NCBI GenBank assembly: GCA_905181865.1
Contig: CAJIZG010000004.1
Location: 186,001-250,000, forward strand
Reading direction: 5' to 3'
Source of the DNA: Urechidicola croceus
GTDB taxonomy: Bacteria; Bacteroidota; Bacteroidia; Flavobacteriales; Flavobacteriaceae
DNA: 64,000 nucleotides
The stretch's first letter is position 1; each line of letters opens with the position of its first letter. Position numbers and translations under genes: made by a program. Under the pieces are notes generated by a model that saw only the letters and a program-made list of their open reading frames with translations, made no database searches and was not told where the DNA came from. Shown here piece after piece: positions 11,201 to 20,796 of the stretch.

Positions 11201-11430
11201 CTTTTAATGTGATTACTGGAAGAAAGCCAGATGTTAAAGAAATCACTTTGTTGAATAATTTCTATGCAGATGAATTTGAGAACTTTAAAAAGAATGATCA
11301 ATTGGCAACGGAATATTTAAGTACGGGAGAGCATTCTTGGGATCGAAGTTTAGATCCAAATCAAATTGCGGCGCTTGGCGTAGTTGCAAATGCGATTATG
11401 AATACAGATGAAGCAATAATGAGGAAATAA
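8215..11430 (+). CDS. PSD1/PSCyt family lipoprotein with LamG domain (second copy)
   Basis: 1071 residues from ATG 8215. This start is preferred to ATG 8182 because it gives a compact lipoprotein signal (MKFYMLGAVATLLLFSC, lipobox Cys17). The layout is the same as its paralogue at 2661-5957: haem motif CFACH at 50-54, DUF1549 with CARCH at 335-339, a LamG-like middle, and DUF1553 with LTARVYVNRIWQMHFGTGIV near the end. It is first in an operon with a DUF1501 gene (28-bp gap) and a Tat-exported propeller protein. AT-rich, unlike the minus-strand pair. The role is inferred to be envelope redox chemistry linked to polysaccharide use. Confidence 0.9.
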   Translation: MKFYMLGAVATLLLFSCNDSMPKEILEAYEKLPDDVDFNYHVKPILSDKCFACHGPDMANQKAGLRLDTPEGAFALLGEGKDHKAIVSGKLNKSHVYLRMISEDPEFKMPPADFHLELTSKEIATISKWIEQGAEYKEHWAYISSNDAENLESENSIDYFIEEKLKTEDLNLEDQASKETLIRRASFDLTGLPPSLDDIDAFVSNNDPKAYDDLVDRLLSSKSYGERMASSWLDVARYADSDGFLDDKHREFSPYRDWVIKSFNANMSYEQFVTWQLAGDLVHGANQESILATAFNRLNKRNSEAGIVFEEYRVEYNADRTNTVGKAFLGLSLECARCHDHKYDPISQKDYYQMFGFFNSTFEIGHPVYGPDQTPGPALLLSSEKEKKQRESLLEYIKDLENTNESERKETAGFESWKNQTKISGDVLQKRIKQNIVAHYPLDKFDSIGKARYQSKEEKNREKPASFRQPVIKTGQKGNAFFVSDYNSAALGKKVGWYERTDSFSLQFWVYPETIYEDVNIIWHCEDLRLGLKGYTFKLKDNKPSFVMSHSWPQNAIEVTGNKAIPEREWSQITITYSGTSKAKGISIFINGEKQDQKIDLDNLYKGILHEPNIHTYGFGGITFGARGKFTPFKDGGIDDITVFDKVLTPIEVLFSYDTKKALEVVKTEGGEGNEYLKEYYNAYANEEIKTIEQNLKKSREEENSLVNDVPEIMVMGDLPKPRKTYVLKRGEYGNLGEEVEPDVPEGIFKSEKKYPKNRLGLSQWLFDKDNPLTARVYVNRIWQMHFGTGIVETSDDFGSQGSLPSHPELLDYLAREFIESGWDIKALHKTIMTSKTYMQYSGITKEKYQIDPENKLLARGARFRFSAEMIRDNALAISGLLVDTLGGKSVYPYQPDGLWDGLTTKGWAYKYLQKPGSGLYRRSLYTISKRTAPSPSMSIFDMADRGVCTVKRETTNTPLQALVLLNDPQFLEVARVLAEDIITKKKSDEERLQTAFNVITGRKPDVKEITLLNNFYADEFENFKKNDQLATEYLSTGEHSWDRSLDPNQIAALGVVANAIMNTDEAIMRK

Positions 11431-11458
11431 TTCTTTTAGATACGTTGAATTTAGAACC

Positions 11459-12922
11459 ATGGAGGAACATATAAAACGGTTAATAGCACAAAATACGAGG
11501 AGAGATTTTTTAAAGAAAACAGCCATGGGACTGGGTTCTTTAGCACTTTCGGGATTGGTAAATCCCTTGTCTTCTTTTGCGAATAAAAAAACATCATTTT
11601 TAGATGGAAATCAAGGGGTCCTAGGAAATGGGCATTTTCCTGCCAAAGCAAAAAGAGTGATTTATTTGTTTCAAAGTGGAGGCCCTTCACAATTAGAAAC
11701 ATTCGATTATAAACCATCATTAAAAAAATGGCATGGCCTTGAAATTCCAGATTCTGTGAGAGGCACACAAAGAAATTCTGGAATGGTAGCGAATCAGTCT
11801 ACTTTTCCATTGGTAAAATCTATTTATGATTTTGAACAACATGGTCAATCTGGAACTTACGTAAGTGAAATATTTCCACATATGGCAAAAATGGTGGATG
11901 ATATTTGTGTTGTAAAATCTATGTATACAGAAGCAATTAATCATGAACCAGCTGTAATGTTTATGCAGTCGGGCTCTCAATTGAGTGGAAGACCCTCAAT
12001 AGGTTCTTGGTTGAGCTATGGGTTAGGATCAGACAATGAGAATTTACCAAATTTTGTGGTGATGGTATCTCAGGGGAGAGGAAGTCAACCTTTGAATTCT
12101 CAAAGTTGGGGAAATGGTTTTTTACCGTCGCATCATCAAGGGGTACAGTTTCGGTCTGGAAAGGAACCGGTTTTGTATTTAAACAATCCGCATGGAGTGC
12201 ATAAAGAAGATCGAAGACGCGCGTTGGATTATATCAACGACATGAATTTACATCAAATGGATAAATGGGGTGATACTAATATTGAATCCAAAATTAACCA
12301 ATACGAGATGGCATTTAGAATGCAAACTTCCGTGCCAGATGCCGTAGATGTTTCTGGTGAGCCAGATCATATTTATGAGATGTATGGAGAAGATGCCAGA
12401 AAACCAGGGACTTATGCAGCCAATTGTTTGCTAGCAAGGAAACTGGCGGAAAAAGATGTAAAATTTATTCAACTATATCATACAGGTTGGGATCAACATG
12501 GTAGTTTGCCTGCAGGTATTAAACGACAGGCGGAGGATACAGATCAAGCGACAGCTGCATTGCTAAAAGATTTAAAACAACGTGGATTGTTAGAAGATAC
12601 ATTGGTTGTATGGGGAGGAGAATTTGGTAGAACAAGTTTTTCTCAAGGACAATTAACAGCCACGAATTACGGGCGTGATCATCACCCGGGTTGTTTTACG
12701 ATGTGGATGGCTGGTGCAGGAGTAAAACCAGGAATTACCTATGGAGAGACCGATGAATTTAGTTACAACGTGATTAAAGATCCAGTTCATGTACACGATT
12801 TTCAAGCAACAATGATGCATTTATTGGGAGTTGACCACGAACGACTTACCTATAAATTCCAAGGAAGACGATTCCGATTGACAGATGTTCACGGTCATGT
12901 GGTAAAGGATATTTTAAGTTAA
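11459..12922 (+). CDS. DUF1501 domain protein, Tat-exported (second copy)
   Basis: 487-residue paralogue of the protein at 1175-2656, alike along its whole length. It has a Tat signal (R14-R15-D-F-L-K-K, then a hydrophobic stretch). Conserved blocks include GGPSQLETFDYKPSLKKWHG, GSQLSGRPSIGSWLSYGLG, GGEFGRTSFSQGQLT and the final FQGRRFRLTDVHGHVVKDIL. Reaction unknown; the family shares the alkaline phosphatase/sulfatase fold. It always appears beside PSD1 cytochromes in this window, which suggests a functional pair. The next gene starts 10 bp later. Confidence 0.9.
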   Translation: MEEHIKRLIAQNTRRDFLKKTAMGLGSLALSGLVNPLSSFANKKTSFLDGNQGVLGNGHFPAKAKRVIYLFQSGGPSQLETFDYKPSLKKWHGLEIPDSVRGTQRNSGMVANQSTFPLVKSIYDFEQHGQSGTYVSEIFPHMAKMVDDICVVKSMYTEAINHEPAVMFMQSGSQLSGRPSIGSWLSYGLGSDNENLPNFVVMVSQGRGSQPLNSQSWGNGFLPSHHQGVQFRSGKEPVLYLNNPHGVHKEDRRRALDYINDMNLHQMDKWGDTNIESKINQYEMAFRMQTSVPDAVDVSGEPDHIYEMYGEDARKPGTYAANCLLARKLAEKDVKFIQLYHTGWDQHGSLPAGIKRQAEDTDQATAALLKDLKQRGLLEDTLVVWGGEFGRTSFSQGQLTATNYGRDHHPGCFTMWMAGAGVKPGITYGETDEFSYNVIKDPVHVHDFQATMMHLLGVDHERLTYKFQGRRFRLTDVHGHVVKDILS

Positions 12923-12932
12923 AGTAAAAATT

Positions 12933-14003
12933 ATGTCAGAGAAAAAGGATACTTCTAGGAGGAGTTTTATTAAAAAAACCGCCCTCGCTGGATTGGCTAC
13001 AAGTATGCCTTTTGGTATTATAAAGTCAGCGAATCTAAATGAGGAGATTATTGGTCATGGAGATTTTAGATATAGAGTAGAAAAAGGATGGGGAGATTTG
13101 GATCGAAATAAAACGCCTGTGAATAATTGCCATGAGATGGTCATGGACTCCCAAGGTAGATTGATTATGGTGACAGATCATGCTAAGAACAATGTGATTA
13201 TTTATGATAAATCTGGAAAACTAATAGATAGTTGGACACTTGGATTTAAGGGAACTCACGGGTTATCGATTCATAATGAGGGAGGTGAAGATTACCTATA
13301 TATTACAGATCCTGGCGCGGGAAAAGTGGCGAAGACAACAACAAACGGAAGAATTGTTTTAACCTTAGATAGTCCGCATAAAATTGGAGAATACGGTCAA
13401 TACAATCCGTTTAGACCTACGGAAACAGCGGTTGGACCTAATGGTGATATCTATGTTGCTGACGGGTATGGTTCACAGTATATTTTGCAATATTCGAGCA
13501 AAGGCGAATTTATACGGAAATTTGGAGGCGATAGTTTTTTACAACCGTCTAAGTTTAAGCAAGCCCATGGTGTAGCCTTAGATACAAGAGATACGGATAA
13601 TCCAACACTTATTTGCTCTGCTCGCATTAAAAATCAGTTCAAAAGATTTAGTTTGGATGGTGAATTTATTGAAGATTATTATTTGCCGGGCGCATTTATA
13701 AGCAGACCAGTTTTTGATGGAGATAACCTCTATTCTGGAGTTTGCTTTGGAATGACGAACGAAAACTATAACATGCAGTTAAATCTAGGGTTTGTTACTA
13801 TTTTGGATAAGAATAATAAAGTGGTTTCAAATCCTGGAGGTACAAAACCAGTGTATAAAGCGAATGGAAAACTGGAAATGATGCGGCAAGATAAACCAAT
13901 ATTCAAACATTGTCATGACGTATGCGTAGACAACGACAAGAATTTGTATGTATGTCAGTGGAATGCAAACAAACTATATCCATATAAATTACATAGGGTT
14001 TAG
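12933..14003 (+). CDS. Tat-exported NHL-type beta-propeller protein
   Basis: 356 residues. The N-terminus (S8-R9-R10-S-F-I-K-K) is a twin-arginine signal. The body is a run of propeller-like strands: GRLIMVTDHAKNNVIIYDKS, YLYITDPGAGKVAKTT, GDIYVADGYGSQYILQYSSK, NLYVCQWNANKLYPYKL. This resembles the six-bladed NHL/peptidylglycine-lyase-like propellers. No haem motif is present. It is third in the operon with the PSD1 and DUF1501 genes, so it may act on the same substrate in the periplasm. No specific activity can be assigned. Confidence 0.75.
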   Translation: MSEKKDTSRRSFIKKTALAGLATSMPFGIIKSANLNEEIIGHGDFRYRVEKGWGDLDRNKTPVNNCHEMVMDSQGRLIMVTDHAKNNVIIYDKSGKLIDSWTLGFKGTHGLSIHNEGGEDYLYITDPGAGKVAKTTTNGRIVLTLDSPHKIGEYGQYNPFRPTETAVGPNGDIYVADGYGSQYILQYSSKGEFIRKFGGDSFLQPSKFKQAHGVALDTRDTDNPTLICSARIKNQFKRFSLDGEFIEDYYLPGAFISRPVFDGDNLYSGVCFGMTNENYNMQLNLGFVTILDKNNKVVSNPGGTKPVYKANGKLEMMRQDKPIFKHCHDVCVDNDKNLYVCQWNANKLYPYKLHRV

Positions 14004-14129
14004 CATCTAAAGTTGGTCTCATTTTCTCAATGCAACAATTGCGTCAATTATTGTTGTAATATGCTCATTTTAAAAAGAAATAAACTACTCTAATTAGGGT
14101 TTTTTGTGGCATATTTTCCTTTGGTGCAC

Positions 14130-14226
14130 CGCTTTTAAAAGATTGCCAATTGATTTGGATAAAAACGGGAAAATTAATATTGTTGTTTCTGGAAAGTCAG
14201 GCACTTATTTACTGTTTAATCAATAA
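14130..14226 (+). pseudogene. C-terminal scrap of an FG-GAP repeat protein
   Basis: The frame reads KRLPIDLDKNGKINIVVSGK then SGTYLLFNQ and a stop. It matches the last residues of the intact FG-GAP protein at 19536-20753 (TADLDKNGKLDIVVSGKSGTYLMLNE). Only the last 30 or so codons remain. The scrap shows that a second copy of that gene once stood just upstream of the SGNH hydrolase. Confidence 0.7.
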
Positions 14227-14317
14227 TTGGCTTATTGAAATATACAGGACACAGGATTACAGATAGTACAGGATGGAAGTAATCGATGTTATGATTATAT
14301 TGTAGCATATTAAACCA

Positions 14318-15259
14318 ATGAATTCAAATATGAAATTGATATACAACCCTAGAACTTTCTTGGGAGTATTTGGCATCCTATTAGCAGCCTGTACTTCCAC
14401 ACCTTCTCTTGAATCAATTGACTTTAAACAAAATGATAAAGTTGTCTTCCTAGGGAATGCTTTCTTTGAAAATGCCATTGTAAACGGAGAAATTGAAACG
14501 AAATTCTCACTTTCCTTTCCCCATAAAAATATTACTTTCCGCAATATTGGTTGGAGTGGAGATAATGTCCAAGCACACGCGCGTACGCGGGCACGCGGTG
14601 GTGGACGGTTTGGAGATCCAGACAAAGGATTCGGAATTTTGACCAAACAAATTAGCGAACTTAAACCAGACAAAATATTCATCGCTTATGGCTTTAACGA
14701 ATCCTTTGAACAAGGCTTAGCAATTGAAGCCTACAGAAAAGACCTGAATCATCTTTTGGATGAACTTGGTGAATTAGGCCCAGAACTGATCCTTATTTCT
14801 ACCCTACCCATGGAAAAAGGTTTTGGAATACCAGATGAACATATTGAGACACGAAATAAGGAACTAAAAATATATTCAGAAGCAACCAAAGAGGTTGCTT
14901 CCAAAGGGAACCATCGTTTCATTGATTTATTTACTTCATTTAGCCAAGAGAATAAATACACCGTAAACGGTATACATCTTACTTCTAAAGGTTATCGCAA
15001 AGCAGGAGAATTAATTACAGAAGTGTTGAAATTCCCTCCACCCGTGACTCCATTGGATTCCAATAAAGCCGACCAAATCCGAAATACTATTATCAAGAAG
15101 AACACCCTTTTTTTTCACCGCTGGAGACCACGTAATGATGCATTTGTATACGGAGAGCGCAAAGATGAACAACGGATTGCTCAGGAAGAACCTGCACAGA
15201 TTGAGCCATTTATAGTAAAACAGGAAGCAGTAATAAAATTATTACTAAAGGACTTATAA
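14318..15259 (+). CDS. SGNH/GDSL-type hydrolase lipoprotein
   Basis: 313 residues. The signal ends at a lipobox (LLAAC); ATG 14330 (MKLIYN) is an equally good start. The SGNH pattern is partly visible: VVFLGNAFFEN in block I, FRNIGWSGDNV in block II, AYGFNES in block III, and NGIHLTSKGYRKAGE near the end as the His block. The usual GDS serine of block I is replaced by GNA, which is typical of a subfamily fused or linked to PVC-type haem proteins. An esterase or deacetylase role is therefore uncertain. Its TAA shares one base with the ATG of the next gene (TAATG), so translation of the two is coupled. Confidence 0.75.
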   Translation: MNSNMKLIYNPRTFLGVFGILLAACTSTPSLESIDFKQNDKVVFLGNAFFENAIVNGEIETKFSLSFPHKNITFRNIGWSGDNVQAHARTRARGGGRFGDPDKGFGILTKQISELKPDKIFIAYGFNESFEQGLAIEAYRKDLNHLLDELGELGPELILISTLPMEKGFGIPDEHIETRNKELKIYSEATKEVASKGNHRFIDLFTSFSQENKYTVNGIHLTSKGYRKAGELITEVLKFPPPVTPLDSNKADQIRNTIIKKNTLFFHRWRPRNDAFVYGERKDEQRIAQEEPAQIEPFIVKQEAVIKLLLKDL

Positions 15260-18237
15260 TGAGAAATATTAAAAAAATATCTCAACTATTTCTCTGCATC
15301 GGTCTACTTTCTCAAAATCTACAGGCACAAAAAGACCTACAGGACATCCCAAAACCAGATCTCAAGGAAGAGCAAGCATCATTTTCTATTCTTGATGGCT
15401 TTGAAATAAGTCTGTATGCCGCGACCCCTATGATCGAAAAACCTACCCAAATTAATTTTGACAGCGAGGGCAGGCTCTGGATTTGTGGTAGTCATATCTA
15501 TCCTCAATTAAACGTAAATGAGGAACCTAGCGACCGGATTGTAATACTTGAAGATACGGATAATGATGGAGTGGCTGATACCTCTTCTATTTTCTATGAC
15601 AAACTTATTATCCCTGGTGGTGTACTTCCGGACAACCAAGGAGGAGCCTATGTTGCAAACGGTGATAAACTCATTCATCTAAGTGATACTGATGGTGATG
15701 GGAAAGCTGATACATCAGAGGTTTTACTCACCGGTTTTGGAACAGAAGATACACACCATACACTCCACCGTCTTGGTTGGGGGCCAGGAGGGAAGTTGTA
15801 TATGCTTCAAGGTTATTACATTTCGTCACATGTAGAAACTGCCTATGGAACTCGTCGACTCAATGGTGGTGGTCTCTGGACCTATGACACGGATACGCGA
15901 CGTCTGGAAATATTCACAAAGGGGCATGTAAACCCCTGGGGGCACTCGGTCAGTTATTGGGGTCAGTCTTTCGAGTCTGATGGTGCTGGTACTGGCTTTG
16001 GGCACAGCTTTCCAAACTCAGTTTTTAACGCTTCCCCTGGCGAGTCACAGGCCTTACCTACACTTACCCCTAAGAGACCAAAAGCCAGCGGTATTGAAAT
16101 TATCAGCGGAAAACATTTTCCACCATCATGGACTGGAAATATCATTACCAACGACTTCCGTGCGCACATAACAGACCGATACTCATTAGAGGATGATGGG
16201 AGTTCGTACAAAGCAACACTTGAGCCCACCTTTCTTAAGTCGTCTCACAAATCTTTTCGTCCCATAGATATCAAAATGGGACCCGATGGAGCGCTGTATG
16301 TTGCAGACTGGTATAGCCCAATTATACAACATGGAGAAGTTGACTTTCGTGATGAACGAAGAGATCATCAGCATGGTCGAATCTGGAGAATTACTGCAAA
16401 AAAAAGGCCTCTTGTTGAAAAACCTAATTATAAGGAGTCGAGCATTCCCGAATTATTAGAACTCCTGAAGGCTGATGAAAACTGGGTGAGGCTCCTGGCT
16501 AAACAAACGTTAAAGTCAAGAGAGCCGAAGCAAGTATTACCCGCCATTGAGAAGTGGTTGAGTGAACTCGACTCTCAGGATCCTGACTATGACCATCAAC
16601 GGCTCGAAGCGCTTTGGACATTACAAACTCTTAGTTCAATGAATATAGACTTGTTAAAATCTGTATTGCAATCGGAAACAGCAGGTGCTCGTTCAGCGGC
16701 TATGAGGGTGCTCTATTATTGGAATAAAGAAGTGCCTGATGCACTTGACTTACTTAAAGCAGCCGTTCAAGATTCAGATCCTAGTGTGCGACGAGAGGCA
16801 ATTAGTGCTTTGAGCCAATTCACATCCGTTGAGGCTTTCAATATTGCCTTACTTGCTTACAACGCAAATATGGATACTTCGTATTCGTTTGCATTACGTC
16901 AAACTTGTCGAATGTTATCGGAATATTGGCTTCCTTCTGTCCATGATGGAACCTTGAAGTCGAATGGAAACCATGATGCATTCATCTTTGCTCTCAAGGC
17001 AACAGAAGACCCCAGAGCGACCGATCCGCTCATAGATTTTTTCAGAAATAGTAAAAAGCCAGATATAAGTATTCTGACGGCAATAGGCAGTGGAGGAAAC
17101 TCGGAGCAATTAAATTTTCTTACCGAAATCGCTAGTACACCTATCAACCCTCATGCAAGTAATGCTGCGAACGCCTTACTAATTGCAGCGAAAAATAGAA
17201 GCGTGTTTCCAACCAAAAGTAAAGTTGAGTCACTCCAAATGCTTTTTGCATTGGATGATAAGAATGCACAAAAAACGGCATGTGCGCTTGTAGGTTTTTG
17301 GAAAAGCGAAGAATTTATTGACATACTAAAACAAAAATTCAGCAATTCGAATTCGAGCTACGGCATTCAACAAAATGCCGCCCAATCATTAGCAATTTTT
17401 GGTACAGATGATATTCGTAAACTCTTTAGAAAAATCATTGCCGAAGACAATCTTATCAGTACCAAAAAGTTAGCAGTATCTGCACTAGTGAGAATTAATC
17501 TGGATGAAGGGATTGAAGCAATCACGCAAGTGTTTAGTAAAGAGCTTGATGAAGGTGCCATTAATTCCATAATAAGAACGATCATAAGGAAAGAAGGAGC
17601 TTTCAAGGCCTTAAGTTCAGCATTAGAGAGGACAACTATAGCACCCAAAACAGCCACACAAGCCGCGCGTCTTGTCCAGATATCTGGACGAGAAGGAGCA
17701 GAAGAGTTAATAGCTGCCTTGGCCAAAGCGGGCTCTATAAAAATCAATTCTACTGACTCGAACAATGACCAAAGGAATCTGGATCTCATGGAAAAATTAA
17801 AAGACGGTGACGCGGAGAAAGGAAAAGAAATATATCTCAGACCTGAACTTGCTTGTATTTCATGCCACAAAATTAAGGGAGAAGTGGGCTTAACGGATAT
17901 CGGTCCTGATTTAGGTAGTATTGGTGCTAGTGCTCCAGCGGACTATATTATCGAGTCTTTAATAGCACCAAGTAAAAAGATAAAAGAAGGTTATAAATCA
18001 TCTGCGATTACAACAAAGGATGGCGACTTTTACGCAGGCTCCATAGTTTTTGAAGACGTAGACAAAATTACAATTAAAACTGCTGCAGGAGCGGAGGTGT
18101 TCATTCAAAAAAGCAATATTAAATCTCGCGAGACAAGTCAAGTATCAATGATGCCTGCCGGGCTGATAGATGTCTTAAATGAGAGTGAATTAATTGACCT
18201 CGTGAAATACCTTACTGAACTTGGGAAAAGTCAGTAA
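15259..18237 (+). CDS. PVC-type membrane dehydrogenase with HEAT repeats and cytochrome c
   Basis: 992 residues with a signal peptide (about 1-23). Three parts can be seen. A sorbosone/glucose dehydrogenase-like propeller spans about 40-380 (the membrane-bound dehydrogenase domain of Pirellula/Verrucomicrobium type). An alpha-helical HEAT-repeat stretch follows at about 395-830. A C-terminal haem domain has CISCH at 866-870 and a candidate axial Met in SMMPAG. The haem domain matches the Planctomycete/Verrucomicrobium C-terminal type. It is coupled to the SGNH hydrolase gene upstream. The likely role is oxidation of a sugar or alcohol in the periplasm with electrons passed to its own haem; the substrate is unknown. 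Base composition around 15.9 kb is GC-richer than the flanks. Confidence 0.85.
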   Translation: MRNIKKISQLFLCIGLLSQNLQAQKDLQDIPKPDLKEEQASFSILDGFEISLYAATPMIEKPTQINFDSEGRLWICGSHIYPQLNVNEEPSDRIVILEDTDNDGVADTSSIFYDKLIIPGGVLPDNQGGAYVANGDKLIHLSDTDGDGKADTSEVLLTGFGTEDTHHTLHRLGWGPGGKLYMLQGYYISSHVETAYGTRRLNGGGLWTYDTDTRRLEIFTKGHVNPWGHSVSYWGQSFESDGAGTGFGHSFPNSVFNASPGESQALPTLTPKRPKASGIEIISGKHFPPSWTGNIITNDFRAHITDRYSLEDDGSSYKATLEPTFLKSSHKSFRPIDIKMGPDGALYVADWYSPIIQHGEVDFRDERRDHQHGRIWRITAKKRPLVEKPNYKESSIPELLELLKADENWVRLLAKQTLKSREPKQVLPAIEKWLSELDSQDPDYDHQRLEALWTLQTLSSMNIDLLKSVLQSETAGARSAAMRVLYYWNKEVPDALDLLKAAVQDSDPSVRREAISALSQFTSVEAFNIALLAYNANMDTSYSFALRQTCRMLSEYWLPSVHDGTLKSNGNHDAFIFALKATEDPRATDPLIDFFRNSKKPDISILTAIGSGGNSEQLNFLTEIASTPINPHASNAANALLIAAKNRSVFPTKSKVESLQMLFALDDKNAQKTACALVGFWKSEEFIDILKQKFSNSNSSYGIQQNAAQSLAIFGTDDIRKLFRKIIAEDNLISTKKLAVSALVRINLDEGIEAITQVFSKELDEGAINSIIRTIIRKEGAFKALSSALERTTIAPKTATQAARLVQISGREGAEELIAALAKAGSIKINSTDSNNDQRNLDLMEKLKDGDAEKGKEIYLRPELACISCHKIKGEVGLTDIGPDLGSIGASAPADYIIESLIAPSKKIKEGYKSSAITTKDGDFYAGSIVFEDVDKITIKTAAGAEVFIQKSNIKSRETSQVSMMPAGLIDVLNESELIDLVKYLTELGKSQ

Positions 18238-18349
18238 TTACGATCAATTATAAAAAATAAATATACGGACTAATTCAAGGAGGTTTATAAAAATTAACTT
18301 ATTGTGAATCAGTTGATTATTTTTATATTTACACGGTAAAACAATTACT

Positions 18350-19404
18350 ACAAGAGATATACAAATCACGAGGAAACAAAGGGTTATTTGACGAAGAGTT
18401 CATTAAAGAACGTTTATAAGTTATAGGCAATCCATTATAGGCTATCAAAAAAGTACTTGATTTTGAGGTTTTTTGAGAATTATTAGAAAGGAAATTGGGC
18501 AGCACCAACAAAAAGAATAATGCTGGAGCTAAGCCTTATGATGTAGTGATGCTCTTTAAAATATTGATATTACAGCGTTATTATGGTCTTGAAGATAGCC
18601 AAGTGGGATATCAAATATTAGATAGAAGCAGTTTTAAAATATTTTTAGGCTTAGCAACGGGCGATAAAGTTCCAGATGAAAAAACAGTATGGAGTTTTAG
18701 AGAAAGCCTAACAAAAACTGGTTTAGTAGAAGAATTATTTTTGAGCATTTTGTATCATTTTTAGAAGAAAAAGAATTGATATTTAATGAAGGTCAAATGA
18801 TAGATACAAGTTTTACAGTAGCACTACGCCAAGGCAATATAAGAGAAGAAAACAAGAGCATTAAAAATGGAGAGGGCAATAATTTATGGAATGACAAGCC
18901 TAACAAAAAGAAACACAAAGACATTGATACTCGTTGGACAAAGAAAAATGGAGCGACTTTCTAAGGCTATAAAAATCACGCAAAAGTAGATACTAAAAGT
19001 AAATTCATTAACACCTACAACTAATAGATGCATCGGTTCATGATTCGCAAGCTTTAGATGATTTACTTACCGAAAAAGATAAAGAACAGGATTTACATGC
19101 AGACAGTGCTTGCACAGGAGAAGACCAAGATAAGATTATTAAAAAATATGAAATGAAGAGCAAAGTACACGAAAAAGGCTATCGGAACAGACCATTAACC
19201 GATGAGCAAAAGACAAGTAATATTAAAAAATCAAAAATTAGAGCAAGAGTAGAACATGTATTTAGTTTTATGGAACAAAGTACGAAAGGTTTAGTTTTAA
19301 AATCCTTAGGAATAGTACGAGCAACTGGAATAATAGGGCTAATCAATCTAACTTTCAATTTATTCAGATATGAACAGATTAAAAGACTAAAAATAATCAC
19401 CTGA
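18350..19404 (+). pseudogene. IS5-family transposase remnant
   Basis: Pieces of one transposase lie in order. The N-terminal part (KSRGNKGLFDEEFIKERL) has three in-frame stops. Next come KPYDVVMLFKILILQRYYGL at 18534 and EGQMIDTSFTVALRQGNIRE at 18791. KDIDTRWTKKNGATF is then cut by TAA at 18962-18964, followed by GYKNHAKVD. The final block is RARVEHVFSFMEQSTKG. The catalytic D, D and E regions are recognisable, but at least one frameshift (about 18750) and several stops kill it. It separates the PVC dehydrogenase from the FG-GAP gene. Confidence 0.85.
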
Positions 19405-19535
19405 TAGATAGATAGAATTTCAATATTTTATCGGTATATTTGAAATGAAATTTTTCTCAAAAAGATAAAAAAAGTTCTTATTTTTTTTGATAAACAGGAA
19501 AAAATCAATTTTTAGAACCCACTTCAAGTAAAAAA

Positions 19536-20753
19536 ATGAAGCGAACTGTAAAGATAATTATTGGGTTTTTAACCATAAGTGTAGTCGTTATAATCCTTTA
19601 TTCAGCCGACGATGTTGCCATTTTGGAAAGTACAACCAAAAATGCCAATACTCCTCAGAGAGAAATCACCCGGAAACAACTTCGTTTTGAGGTAAAACTG
19701 CTCGCGGTAGACTCCAATGAGGCTTGTGAGATTGCAGACTTTAACAATGACGGAATTCTTGATATTAGCGCAGGTCGAAATTGGTATGCAGGCCCTGACT
19801 ATGCGCCACGCCCACTTCGAGACATTGGTGAGTTTGGGATAGACTATATGGAGAATAATGGGGAACATGCAATTGACATGGATGGTGATGGATGGACAGA
19901 TATTTTAGCAGGAACCTTTATGCCAACCGAAGTAAGTTGGTACAAAAACCCTGGTAAAGAAGCACTGAAAATTGGGAAGCTTTGGACACGAAATACACTT
20001 CAGGAGACTGCCCCAGACAATGAAATTACCTACCTGCGCGATTTCGATGGAGACAACAAACCTGAATATGTTGCCAACAGTTGGGTAGAGAAAAACGAAC
20101 AGTTAATATGGAAAATAGAAACGGATGTAGCTGATCAATCCATGCGAAAATGTACTGTGGGAAGTGAGAATGGACATGGTATTGGATTTGGAGATATTAA
20201 TGGAGATGATCGGGAAGATATTTTGTTTCAAAACGGTTGGTATGAGCGCCCTGAAGGGAATCCACTTACACAGACTTGGACGTTACACTCCGATTGGGAT
20301 TGGAAGCATAGTAGTTGCCCTATGATCGTGACGGATTTAAATGGTGATGGGATGAATGATGTGATTAATGGAAGTGCTCATAATTATGGTGTATATTGGA
20401 TGGAACAATTGGCCTCTAAGGAAGGCAAGACCCAATGGAAGAAGCACATAATTGATGACTCATGGTCTCAGGCGCATACCTTAGCATGGGAAGATCTGGA
20501 TGGAGATGGCACGAAAGACCTCATTACTGGGAAGCGAGTTCGTGGCCATTCGGGGAAAGACCCTGGTTCTGAAGAGCCACCGGTAATGTATTATTACACC
20601 TGGGATAAAAAAACAAAAATATTCACTCGTAGAATTATTGCCGAGGGAGTGGGTACAGGACTTTTTATCCGTACGGCCGATTTAGATAAAAATGGAAAGC
20701 TTGACATCGTCGTATCAGGAAAGTCTGGCACCTATTTGATGCTCAATGAGTAA
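19536..20753 (+). CDS. FG-GAP/VCBS repeat protein, membrane-anchored
   Basis: 405 residues. One hydrophobic segment near the N-terminus (about 5-24) acts as a signal or anchor. Repeated calcium-loop motifs of the FG-GAP/VCBS type follow: DFNNDGILDISAG, DMDGDGWTDILAG, DFDGDNKPEYVAN, DLNGDGMNDVINGS, DLDGDGTKDLITG and DLDKNGKLDIVVSG. Together they build an integrin-like propeller outside the cytoplasm. No catalytic residues are evident; family members bind ligands or sit beside sugar-acting enzymes. A scrap of a second copy lies at 14130-14226. It stands alone after a dead IS5. Confidence 0.85.
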   Translation: MKRTVKIIIGFLTISVVVIILYSADDVAILESTTKNANTPQREITRKQLRFEVKLLAVDSNEACEIADFNNDGILDISAGRNWYAGPDYAPRPLRDIGEFGIDYMENNGEHAIDMDGDGWTDILAGTFMPTEVSWYKNPGKEALKIGKLWTRNTLQETAPDNEITYLRDFDGDNKPEYVANSWVEKNEQLIWKIETDVADQSMRKCTVGSENGHGIGFGDINGDDREDILFQNGWYERPEGNPLTQTWTLHSDWDWKHSSCPMIVTDLNGDGMNDVINGSAHNYGVYWMEQLASKEGKTQWKKHIIDDSWSQAHTLAWEDLDGDGTKDLITGKRVRGHSGKDPGSEEPPVMYYYTWDKKTKIFTRRIIAEGVGTGLFIRTADLDKNGKLDIVVSGKSGTYLMLNE

Positions 20754-20796
20754 ACCACTTGATAAAATTTTTTAAACACAACTTTTACATTTAGAA

